DNA of 64,000 nucleotides, taken from assembly GCF_003635045.1 (NCBI RefSeq), contig NZ_RBXT01000001.1, positions 2,170,001 through 2,234,000 on the forward strand, written 5' to 3'. Below, one piece after another: positions 19,403-29,654 of this stretch. The notes below the pieces were generated by a model that made no database searches, was not told where the DNA came from, and saw only the letters and a program-made list of their open reading frames with translations. Positions within the stretch are counted from its first letter, which is position 1. Every line of letters starts with the position of its first letter. The position numbers and the translations under genes are program-made. Source of the DNA: Terracoccus luteus (GTDB lineage Bacteria; Actinomycetota; Actinomycetes; Actinomycetales; Dermatophilaceae).

Positions 19403-20299
19403 ATGCGCACACTGTCAGGGGTGGACGCGTCTCGAACCCCACCCTCTCCACCCTCTCCACCCGTCCCGTCCTCTCCACCGACCCGGCAGGCTCTGCACGC
19501 ACTCGCCCCCGCCCTCGCCCCCGCGGTAGCGGTGGCCGCCTGCCTCGCCCTGCTTCGTGTCACCTCGACCCTGGCGCTCTCGTCGTGGCCGACCGGCGCG
19601 AGCAGCGCCCCGGCCGGCGCCGACGACGTCCTGCTCGGCGTCATGGCGTGGGCCGCGACCGCCCTCAGCGCCTGGCTCGCCCTCGGTGTCCTGCTCGGCC
19701 TCCTCGCCGCCCTGCCGGGTCGGTGCGGACGCCTCGCGGCGGCCGTGGCCGCTCGCGTCACCCCCGCAGCGCTACGGCGGGTGACGGCGCTGCTGGTCGG
19801 CGCCTCGGTCGGCACCCTCGCCCTGCCGGTCGGCGCCGCCCACGGCTCGCTGGCCCGGGCCACGACCGCGAGCGCGCCGGCTGACCCGGCCAAGGCCGGG
19901 CCCGGGTGGTCGGTCAGCCCACCCCCGGCCATCGAGGGACCCACGCCCCTCTCGCCCGCCCTGCGCCCGACCCCCACCGCGACCACGCGACCCCAGCCGG
20001 CCGACGGCCCGGGGTGGCGCCCGACGCGTCCCGTCCGCACGGCGGCCCCCGCCCCGACGCTGCTCACCCCGACGCCCCGGCCCTCCCGGGCGCTGCTCGA
20101 GGCCGTGACCGTGCGACGCGGCGACTGCCTGTGGTCGGTCGTGTCACGTCACCTCGGACCCGGCGCCAGCGACGCCGAGACGGCCCGTGAGGTGGGGCGG
20201 TGGTACGCCGCGAACCGCAGGGTCATCGGCGACGACCCCGACCTCGTGCTCGCCGGCCAGCAGCTCGTCCCCCCGCAGCCGGCAGGAGACCGACCATGA
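19403..20299 (+). CDS. LysM domain membrane protein
   Basis: The 298-residue protein has a Pro-rich cytoplasmic N-terminus. Three hydrophobic segments follow (about 34-52, 72-98 and 118-140) and then a Pro/Thr-rich linker. A C-terminal LysM domain (VTVRRGDCLWSVVSRHLGPG ... VLAGQQLVPP) probably binds peptidoglycan outside the membrane. The ATG at 19403 was chosen because a TTGACC/TTCAAT promoter puts transcription start at it. The stop overlaps the next gene by 4 nt (ATGA). Confidence 0.82.
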   Translation: MRTLSGVDASRTPPSPPSPPVPSSPPTRQALHALAPALAPAVAVAACLALLRVTSTLALSSWPTGASSAPAGADDVLLGVMAWAATALSAWLALGVLLGLLAALPGRCGRLAAAVAARVTPAALRRVTALLVGASVGTLALPVGAAHGSLARATTASAPADPAKAGPGWSVSPPPAIEGPTPLSPALRPTPTATTRPQPADGPGWRPTRPVRTAAPAPTLLTPTPRPSRALLEAVTVRRGDCLWSVVSRHLGPGASDAETAREVGRWYAANRRVIGDDPDLVLAGQQLVPPQPAGDRP

Positions 20300-20892
20300 C
20301 CCCGCAGCACGCCCCCGCCCCCGCCCCCGCACAGCTCGACCCGCCGGCCGCGGTGACCCCGAGCTTCGTCGTGCGCCGCATCCCCGACACCGCGCCGCGC
20401 GTCATCAGCGCCGACGAGGCCTGGGCCACCGGGTCGTCGTGCTGCGCCGCCCACGCCGCCGGCGAGCGGGGCACCGAGGTCTACGCGCAGGGCGCCCTGG
20501 CCCTCGACTTCTCCCGCGACTGCGACGAGGACGACTTCGGCCCGCAGCCGACCCGCTCGAGCCTCCTGCCGCAGCCGGAACCGTTCGTCGCCACCCTGGC
20601 CCAGGCGGTCATGGAGGTGCTCTCGGGGCAGCGGCCCGCGAGCCAGCTCGTGCGCCACCTCTCCCCCACGGTGCACGCCATGGTCGCCCGTCGGGCGCTC
20701 GTCGCCACCCGCCGCGCCGCCCCCGGTGCGCGGCGGGCGGCCATGGTGCGCCGGGTGCGGGTGTGCGAGCCGGCCGACGGCGTCGTCGAGGCCTGTGCCG
20801 TCGTGGTGTCGCACGGCCGGGTCGGCGCGCTCGCCCTGCGTCTCGAGGGCCGCGACGGCCGCTGGGTGGCGACCGCCCTCACCGTCGGCTGA
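20296..20892 (+). CDS. Rv3235 family protein
   Basis: The 198-residue product resembles the actinobacterial Rv3235 family of unknown function, found beside secA in several genomes. The N-terminal 110 residues are Pro/Ala-rich and probably unstructured. The C-terminal half contains FVATLAQAVMEVLSGQRPAS, QLVRHLSPTVHAMVARR and a beta-strand region ending RWVATALTVG. It overlaps the LysM gene by ATGA, so both are likely co-translated. A hairpin terminator follows before convergent secA. Confidence 0.75.
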   Translation: MTPQHAPAPAPAQLDPPAAVTPSFVVRRIPDTAPRVISADEAWATGSSCCAAHAAGERGTEVYAQGALALDFSRDCDEDDFGPQPTRSSLLPQPEPFVATLAQAVMEVLSGQRPASQLVRHLSPTVHAMVARRALVATRRAAPGARRAAMVRRVRVCEPADGVVEACAVVVSHGRVGALALRLEGRDGRWVATALTVG

Positions 20893-20910
20893 CCCGCCCG
20901 ACGTCACCGC

Positions 20911-20950
20911 AGCACACCGCACCGCACGGCACCGCACGGCACCGCACCGC
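20911..20950. repeat. Short tandem decamer repeats
   Basis: ACCGCACGGC occurs twice in tandem (20921-20940), followed by the variant ACCGCACCGC, with a related partial copy upstream. The copies sit in the 116-nt gap between convergent genes. No function is apparent. Confidence 0.6.
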
Positions 20951-20960
20951 GGGACGCAGC

Positions 20961-20989
20961 GACCCGGCATCCGAGAGGGATGCCGGGTC
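20961..20989. terminator. Bidirectional hairpin between the Rv3235-like gene and secA
   Basis: GACCCGGCATCC (20961-20972) pairs perfectly with GGATGCCGGGTC (20978-20989) across a 5-nt loop. The 12-bp stem lies between convergent stops and can serve both. Confidence 0.8.
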
Positions 20990-21008
20990 GCGACGGACGT
21001 GCGGGAGG

Positions 21009-23846
<2,838 letters not shown>

Positions 23847-23953
23847 CTGTGGTCTCTCCCGACTTCAACGTTCGACCCCGCCGGAGGGCGGGCGACAGGC
23901 CCGCGAGTCGTCGCCGACACTGGGTACGACGCGGTGACGCGGTACGGACTCGC

Positions 23954-25207
23954 CTAGGTTAGTCGCTGGGGTCGCTCCCCCACCAACGAGCCCGCGTCGC
24001 CGCCGGTTCCGGCGGCGGGCAGGTCGACCCGCGAGAGGCCCAGCCACGCGGCCATCGACTCCAGCTGGGCGAGCAGGGCCGACCGGGCCTCGGGCGGGGC
24101 GTCCGGCTCCCACGTCGTGCGGTGGCAGCGCAGCACACCGGCGCCCCGGTCGGCCTTGAGGTCGCACCGCGCGACGAGGCGGTCGCCGAAGAGGAACGGC
24201 AGCACGTAGTAGCCGTGCACCCGACGCTCGACGGGCGTGTAGATCTCGAGGCGGTAGTGGAAGTCCCACAGGGTCTGCACGCGCTCGCGCTGCCAGACCA
24301 GGGAGTCGAAGGGGCTGAGCAGCGCCTCGACGTGCACCCGTCGCGGCATCCGCGCCCCGGCGTGCAGCCACGCTCGCGGCCAGCCGGGCACCGTGACGGG
24401 GACGAGCTCATCGTCGGCGACGAGCCGCTCGACGGCCGGGCGCACCTGCTCGCGCGACAGACGGAAGTAGTCGGCGAGGCAGCGCTCGCTGGCCACGCCG
24501 TGCGCCCGCGCAGCGATGCGGGTGAGCTCGACGAAGCGCTGCGGGTCGGCCTCCTCGCCGGGCCGGTCGGTCCAGGCGTCGCGGATGCCGGGTGGTGCCG
24601 TCGTGCGCAGGGAGGCGTAGCGCCGCTCGAACTGGGGCGTGCGCCCGGCCGAGGTGATCTCGCCGGCCCAGAAGAGGTACTCGAGGGCCTGCTTGACCTC
24701 CGACCAGTTCCAGCCCCAGTGGTCGGTCGGACGGGGCGCGTCGTGCTCGAGAGCGGCCTCGACCTCGCGGCTCGTCAGCGGTCCGGAGGCCTCCACCTCG
24801 GCGCGCACGCGGTCGACGACGTCGGGGCGGTCGCGCACGACGCTGCGCATCCCGCCCCAGGCGTCCTGCGCGGCCTTGCGCATGCGGAAGTCGAGCAGCG
24901 GCCACGTGGTCGGCGGCACGAGGCTCGCCTCGTGGGCCCAGTACTCGACGAGCCGTCGCGGGGCTCGGTCGCGGGCCCGGTCGAGCAGCGCCGTGTCGTA
25001 GGGCCCGAGGCGCGAGAAGAACGGGAGGTACTGGCTGCGCGCGAGCACGTTCACGCTGTCGATCTGGACGACCCCGACGCGGTCGAGCACCCGCTGGACG
25101 TGCCGGGCGGTGGCGGCGAACGGCTCGGGCCGCGGGTCGAGGAACCCCTGGGCCGCGATGGCGACCCGCCGGGCCTGCGCGAGGGTGAGCGCGCGCGTGG
25201 CCGTCAT
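23954..25207 (-). CDS. Winged-helix DNA-binding protein, YcaQ/AlkX-type DNA glycosylase
   Basis: The 417-residue protein belongs to the HTH_42 superfamily, which includes E. coli YcaQ (AlkX) and Streptomyces AlkZ, glycosylases that unhook DNA interstrand crosslinks. The N-terminal VGVVQIDSVNVLARSQYLPF contains a QID triplet matching the catalytic Q-phi-D motif of YcaQ rather than the QxQ of AlkZ. C-terminal motifs are HVEALLSPFDSLVWQRER and HGYYVLPFLFGDRLVAR. Its start overlaps the stop of the response-regulator gene by 4 nt. Repair activity here is inferred from family and motif. Confidence 0.85.
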   Translation of the reverse strand: MTATRALTLAQARRVAIAAQGFLDPRPEPFAATARHVQRVLDRVGVVQIDSVNVLARSQYLPFFSRLGPYDTALLDRARDRAPRRLVEYWAHEASLVPPTTWPLLDFRMRKAAQDAWGGMRSVVRDRPDVVDRVRAEVEASGPLTSREVEAALEHDAPRPTDHWGWNWSEVKQALEYLFWAGEITSAGRTPQFERRYASLRTTAPPGIRDAWTDRPGEEADPQRFVELTRIAARAHGVASERCLADYFRLSREQVRPAVERLVADDELVPVTVPGWPRAWLHAGARMPRRVHVEALLSPFDSLVWQRERVQTLWDFHYRLEIYTPVERRVHGYYVLPFLFGDRLVARCDLKADRGAGVLRCHRTTWEPDAPPEARSALLAQLESMAAWLGLSRVDLPAAGTGGDAGSLVGERPQRLT

Positions 25208-25893
25208 TCGTCGGGGTCGATGAGGCGCTGGCGCACGGCGTACATCGCCGCCTCCATGCGCGAGTGCATCTGCAGCTTGTCGAGGATGTTGCGGATGTGG
25301 TTGCGCACCGTGTTCTCGCTGATGAACAGCTCACCGGCGATCTCGCGGTTGAGCCGGCCCCGGGCGACGCGCTTGAGGATGTCGAGCTCGCGGGCGGTCA
25401 GCCGCGGGACGTCGAGGCCGTCGTCGGCGGCGACTTCGGCGACGACGGACGAGCGGCTGATCTGGGCGAACTCGGTGAGCAGCTTCGAGGCCATGAGCGG
25501 CGAGATGAGCGACTGCCCCTGGTGCAGGGCCCGGATGCCGGCCGCCACCTCCTCGGGCGGGACGTCCTTGAGCAGGTAGCCGGTCGCCCCGGCGCGGACG
25601 GCCTCGAAGAGGTTCGACTCCTCCTCCGAGCTCGTGAGCATGAGGATGCGGGCCGACGGCACCTGCTGGCGGATCACCCGGGCCGCGTCGATGCCCCCGC
25701 GTTTGGGCAGCCCGACGTCCATGACAATGACGTCGGGCAGCAGCTCCTCGGCCCGCTCGACCGCCTCGAGCCCGTCGGCGGCCTCGCCGACCACCTCGAT
25801 GCCGTCCTCCGTGCCGAGCACCATCTGCAGACCACGGCGGTAGAGCGCGTGGTCGTCGACGATGAGCACGCGGATGACGTCGGCACTGGTCAC
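25204..25893 (-). CDS. NarL/LuxR-type response regulator
   Basis: The 229-residue protein has an N-terminal receiver (VLIVDDHALYRRGLQ; phosphoacceptor Asp in DVIVMDVGLPKRGG; LMLTSSEEES; Lys in YLLKDVPPEE). A C-terminal LuxR helix-turn-helix follows (LTARELDILKRVARGRLNRE ... ENTVRNHIRNILDKLQ). No histidine kinase gene is adjacent, so it is an orphan here. A regulator at this place beside hpf and secA also occurs in streptomycetes, to my recollection. It is translationally coupled to the YcaQ-like gene. An ACAGGAT stretch 6 nt from the GTG may be a leaderless -10. Confidence 0.9.
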   Translation of the reverse strand: MTSADVIRVLIVDDHALYRRGLQMVLGTEDGIEVVGEAADGLEAVERAEELLPDVIVMDVGLPKRGGIDAARVIRQQVPSARILMLTSSEEESNLFEAVRAGATGYLLKDVPPEEVAAGIRALHQGQSLISPLMASKLLTEFAQISRSSVVAEVAADDGLDVPRLTARELDILKRVARGRLNREIAGELFISENTVRNHIRNILDKLQMHSRMEAAMYAVRQRLIDPDE

Positions 25894-25980
25894 GCGCTCA
25901 TCCTGTCAGGGCCCACCGACGCACGGGGCCCCCGAACGCCCGTGAGCGCTCGGGGGCCACCGTCCACGACGTGCGGGTGG

Positions 25981-26670
25981 TCAGGCGCCGACGGACGCGG
26001 TCGCCTGCGAGCGGTCCGCGTCCGACGCGGACGAGCCGGCGCCGGGGGTCTCGAGGTGCAGCACGCCGTAGCTCCAGCCGCGGCGGCGGTAGACGACGCT
26101 CGGCCGGTCGGTGTCGGCGTCGTGGAAGAGGAAGAAGTCGTGCCCGACGAGCTCCATCTGGTCGACGGCCTCCTCGAGGGACATCGGCTGCGCGGTGTGG
26201 ACCTTCTCGCGCACCTCGATGGGCGAGTTGCCCACGGCCCCGAAGCGGTCGAGGTCGTCGACACCGCCGTCGGGCCCGTCGGCGCCGCTCGCGGTGGCGG
26301 ACCCGTCAGACAGCTGCTCGAGCGGGTCGAGGGTGGTCGCGGCGCGGGCGAGGGACTCGGGCTGGCGTCGACCGCGGCTGATGCGCCGCTTGTCGTGACC
26401 CCGCCGGAGGCGCTCCATGAGCTTGTCCACGGCGGCGTCGAGGGCTGCGAACTTGTCGTCGAGGCAGGCCTCGGCCCGGACGACCGGGCCCTTGGCGTGG
26501 CAGGTGATCTCCACCTTCTCGGAGCCTCGGGCCACCTTCTCGTGGGTGACGACGACGTCGATGCGGTGCACCTTGGGCGCGAGGGCGGGCACCTTGGCCA
26601 GCCGCTCGTCGAGCTGCTCACGGAATCGGTCGGGGATCTGGACGTGGCGTCCAGTGACGACGATCTCCAC
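25981..26670 (-). CDS. hpf: Long-form ribosome hibernation promoting factor
   Basis: HPF stabilises inactive ribosomes; the long form dimerises 70S into 100S particles. The 229-residue protein has an N-terminal S30AE domain (MEIVVTGRHVQIPDRFREQL ... ITCHAKGPVVRAEACLDDKF, residues about 1-100). After a variable linker comes the C-terminal dimerisation domain (KVHTAQPMSLEEAVDQMELV ... FLFHDADTDRPSVVYRRRG). A further 25-residue Ser/Ala tail is unusual but probably disordered. A strong GGAGGAA precedes the ATG. The leader is long, about 150 nt. Confidence 0.96.
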   Translation of the reverse strand: MEIVVTGRHVQIPDRFREQLDERLAKVPALAPKVHRIDVVVTHEKVARGSEKVEITCHAKGPVVRAEACLDDKFAALDAAVDKLMERLRRGHDKRRISRGRRQPESLARAATTLDPLEQLSDGSATASGADGPDGGVDDLDRFGAVGNSPIEVREKVHTAQPMSLEEAVDQMELVGHDFFLFHDADTDRPSVVYRRRGWSYGVLHLETPGAGSSASDADRSQATASVGA

Positions 26671-26826
26671 AGTTCCTCCTTGATCGCGCGGGGATGGTGG
26701 CGGACTCCCCCGGGGAGCCCGTGCGATGCGGCGGCACCACCCCCTCTGGCTCGATCACTCCCTGCGGGGTCGGCGCCCCGGACCACGTGGTCGGGGCTCC
26801 CGCGGCGGGAACCGGCTTGTCCCCCG

Positions 26827-26832
26827 ACCCTA
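26827..26832 (-). promoter_or_regulatory. Probable -10 of hpf
   Basis: TAGGGT on the minus strand lies about 157 nt before the hpf start, giving a long leader. The leader holds a small perfect stem CTCCC/GGGAG (around 26705). Otherwise I see nothing certain in this gap. Confidence 0.4.
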
Positions 26833-26888
26833 GTGCGGAGGGACCCCGGACGAAAGGTGCACGGGACCTCGGGCGGGTCCCGACCGCC

Positions 26889-27716
26889 TCACCGGCGCGT
26901 GACGGCTCGGGGGTGACGCCGCCGGGTGACGGCGACGACCGCGCCCACGACGTCGGCCGCCCCCGCCTCGTGCAGGGCCCGGGCCCCCTCGGTGAGGGTG
27001 CTGCCCGTCGTCACGACGTCGTCGACGAGCACGACCGGCCGCCCGGCGACGACCGCGCGCCAGCCGTGCCGGACCGCGGCCGCCCCGACGAGGTTGGCGG
27101 CGCGCTGGTCACTGCCGAGGCCGGCCTGGTCGGCCACCTGACGCACCTGCTGCAGCGCGGGAGCGACGCGGAGCGAGGCACCGGGCGGGGCCCGGTCGAC
27201 GCACGCGACCGCCCGCCCGGCGAGGGAGAGCAGGGGCGCGTCGCCCCGTCGCCGCACCGCGCTGCGCGACGACGGGGCGGGGACGACGAGCACCGCCCGC
27301 CCCGACCAGCCGGCGCCGGCGACCGCCGCCGTCAGCGACGCGGCGAGCAACGGGGCCAGGACCGGCTCGACGTCACGCCGACCCTCGTCCTTCCACACCG
27401 TGACGACCGTGCGCAGGGGCTCGCCGTAGGCGCCCCACGCCCACGTCGGCGGCGCGGCCCCGGCACTCAGCTCGTCGGGGTCGACGCGGGGCCCGGCACG
27501 TCGCAGCCGCCCGAGGGCCAGCTCGCAGCGGCGGCACCAGCCGGCCCCGGGGCGGCGGCAGCCGGCGCACTCCCCCGGGGCCATGAGGTCGAGCAGGGCC
27601 CCGGTGGCCGACCCGAGGCGGGCCAGGCTCGCAGAGGTGGCGGCGGGGGCGGCCAGGCGGCTGACGAGAGGGTGCACCCCCCGATCGCACCGCGCCCCGG
27701 CCGTCGCCACGACCAC
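26889..27716 (-). CDS. comFC: ComF family phosphoribosyltransferase-like protein
   Basis: The 275-residue protein has an N-terminal zinc-finger CAGCRRPGAGWCRRC and a C-terminal PRTase domain with the PRPP loop VVLVDDVVTTGSTLTEGARA. This is the ComFC/GntX layout. ComFC helps DNA uptake in competent bacteria, but the actinobacterial homologue (Rv3242c position) has no proven role. The first 30 residues are poorly conserved, so the start is uncertain. It lies between hpf and lpqB in the conserved order. Confidence 0.88.
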   Translation of the reverse strand: MVVATAGARCDRGVHPLVSRLAAPAATSASLARLGSATGALLDLMAPGECAGCRRPGAGWCRRCELALGRLRRAGPRVDPDELSAGAAPPTWAWGAYGEPLRTVVTVWKDEGRRDVEPVLAPLLAASLTAAVAGAGWSGRAVLVVPAPSSRSAVRRRGDAPLLSLAGRAVACVDRAPPGASLRVAPALQQVRQVADQAGLGSDQRAANLVGAAAVRHGWRAVVAGRPVVLVDDVVTTGSTLTEGARALHEAGAADVVGAVVAVTRRRHPRAVTRR

Positions 27717-27821
27717 CGGGGCGCGGGCTGTGGACGACCGCCCGCCCGGCCCCGCGGCATCCGGGGGGTGTGGACGACGGCCACGCGGTCGACGACGGCC
27801 CCCGGACGACGACGGCCCGGG

Positions 27822-29654
27822 TCAGCGACCGGCGACGAGCAGCTCGTTGCCGGTGGCGATGCGCCGCCACGAGGCGCCGGCGCGGGCGAGGACGGCGTCC
27901 TGGTCGGTGACGACGATGAGGCCGCGCTGGTCGCCGACCGAGGTGATCGACTCCGCCCGCGGCACCGCCGCGAGGCGCCCCGATGCGGGGTCACCGGCGC
28001 CGCGACGGCGGACGCCGTCGAGCCCGGCGCCGAGGGTGCCGACCCACGGGCGCAGGCCGGTCTCGCCGGCGAGGGTGCCGAGCACCGCGAACGAGCCGGG
28101 GCCCAGCCACAGGGCGTCGCGCACGTCGTCGAGCACGAGAGCCTGCCGCCACGGGGTGGCGAGCGCGGTGGGCTCACCGTTGGCCGACCGCGAGATGCCG
28201 GAGACCCCGAGCTGCGGGTCGCTTCCGTCGGGCTTCGTCGTCACGACGAGCAGGCGGGCGCCCTCCGGCGACACGCTGAGGGCGACCACCCGACGGCCGG
28301 CGAGCCACGGCACCGACACGGTCTTGGGCGCGGGCCGCTCGCCACCGGCGGTGGGGCCGACCGTGAAGACGCGCGGCGCCCCCGACGTGTCGAGGCCACC
28401 GAGCCAGACGAAGCCCGAGCTGTCGTAGGCCGGCCGGGTCAGCTCGGTGCCGAAGGGGTCGAGCACGAGCGGCTCCTCGGTGGCCCGCCACAGCGAGAGG
28501 CCGACGCGGTCGACCCCGACGGCCGCGATCTCCTTGCTGTCGACCGACAGGGCGAGGAAGGCCCACACGTCGGGGATCGAGGTGACGTCACCGTCACGCG
28601 GCTTGGTGTCGGGCGCGCGGTCGTCGACGCTCGAGTCGGGGATGTACCGGGGGTCGATGCGCGTCAGGCGCGAGCCGTCGCGCAGCAGCGCCGTGTCGGT
28701 GAGCACCGGCCCCACCTGCTCGAAGCCGAGGTCGGCCGCACTCTTGACCGAGCTGAGGCCGCCGAGCACGAGGGGCGAGCCGTCGACCGCGAGCGACACC
28801 GAGGTCACCCCGCTCACCTGCGACAGCGTGGCCGTCAGCTGCGCCCACATCGCCGTGCGCCCGTCGGGGTCGGCCTCGAGGGCGGCGTTGCTGAGGTCGA
28901 CGACGGCGCGCCCGGACCCGTCGACGGGAACGGCGTTGACCGTCAGGCCGGTGCGCGCCGGCACCCCGGTCGTGACGGCGCCGGCGAGGTAGCCCGGAAC
29001 CCCCTCGAGCTGGGCGCGGGCCAGGGCCGTCGTCAGCCGCGGCCCGTTGGGGAACCAGCGGCTGTCGGGCACGAGCTTCCGGCCCGCGGGCGTGACGTAG
29101 TAGACGCTGCGGTTGGTGAAGAGCCGGTCGAAGGCGTTGGAGTCGAGCCAGAGCCCGAAGCCCGTGCGCGGCAGCTGCACCCGCCACTCGCCACTGACCC
29201 TGGCGAGGGCGAAGGTGACCTTGACGACCGTGCCCGGCGCGAGCTCGACGTACCGGCCCCCGGGTGTGACGCGGGCGAGCGCCGTCGTCGTCACCTCGAC
29301 GCGGTCGTTGCCCACGGCACGGGCCGTGAGGTCGTTCGTCAGCGAGTCGTAGACGTAGACGTCCTGCTCCGACCACCGCCACAGGTCGACCGACGACGGC
29401 GTGAGGAACTCCTTGCCGATCTGGTGGGCCTCGTCGCCGTCCTCCCCTGCCTTGACGAACCCCTTGGCGATGGTCTCCGGCGAGGCGCCGTCGAAGGGTC
29501 CCTGCGGCGTCACCCGGATCGGCTGCTGCACGGAGTCGCCGAGCTCACGACCCTCGACGACCGGCCCGCTGCCGGGCAGCCCGGTGCAGCCCGCGAGCAC
29601 CAGCACGGCGGTGACCGCTGCGAGGAGGGCCACCCTCGCCCGGCCCCCGGTCAC
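27822..29654 (-). CDS. lpqB: Lipoprotein LpqB, MtrAB accessory protein
   Basis: LpqB is an extracytoplasmic lipoprotein that interacts with the sensor kinase MtrB. The 610-residue protein starts with a lipoprotein signal ending VLVLAGCTGLPGSGPVVEGR, with Cys in the lipobox. A GerMN-like domain (about 230-330) and a beta-propeller-like C-terminal half with repeated Trp/Gly motifs follow. The GTG at 29654 overlaps the mtrB stop (GTGA 29651-29654), which sets the start. The mtrA-mtrB-lpqB order is diagnostic of actinobacteria. Confidence 0.95.
   Translation of the reverse strand: MTGGRARVALLAAVTAVLVLAGCTGLPGSGPVVEGRELGDSVQQPIRVTPQGPFDGASPETIAKGFVKAGEDGDEAHQIGKEFLTPSSVDLWRWSEQDVYVYDSLTNDLTARAVGNDRVEVTTTALARVTPGGRYVELAPGTVVKVTFALARVSGEWRVQLPRTGFGLWLDSNAFDRLFTNRSVYYVTPAGRKLVPDSRWFPNGPRLTTALARAQLEGVPGYLAGAVTTGVPARTGLTVNAVPVDGSGRAVVDLSNAALEADPDGRTAMWAQLTATLSQVSGVTSVSLAVDGSPLVLGGLSSVKSAADLGFEQVGPVLTDTALLRDGSRLTRIDPRYIPDSSVDDRAPDTKPRDGDVTSIPDVWAFLALSVDSKEIAAVGVDRVGLSLWRATEEPLVLDPFGTELTRPAYDSSGFVWLGGLDTSGAPRVFTVGPTAGGERPAPKTVSVPWLAGRRVVALSVSPEGARLLVVTTKPDGSDPQLGVSGISRSANGEPTALATPWRQALVLDDVRDALWLGPGSFAVLGTLAGETGLRPWVGTLGAGLDGVRRRGAGDPASGRLAAVPRAESITSVGDQRGLIVVTDQDAVLARAGASWRRIATGNELLVAGR

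Noticed and set aside
20911-20950. Tandem decamers as a possible CRISPR or integration site
   Set aside because: The units are only 10 nt, contiguous and without spacers. No cas genes or integrase are nearby.
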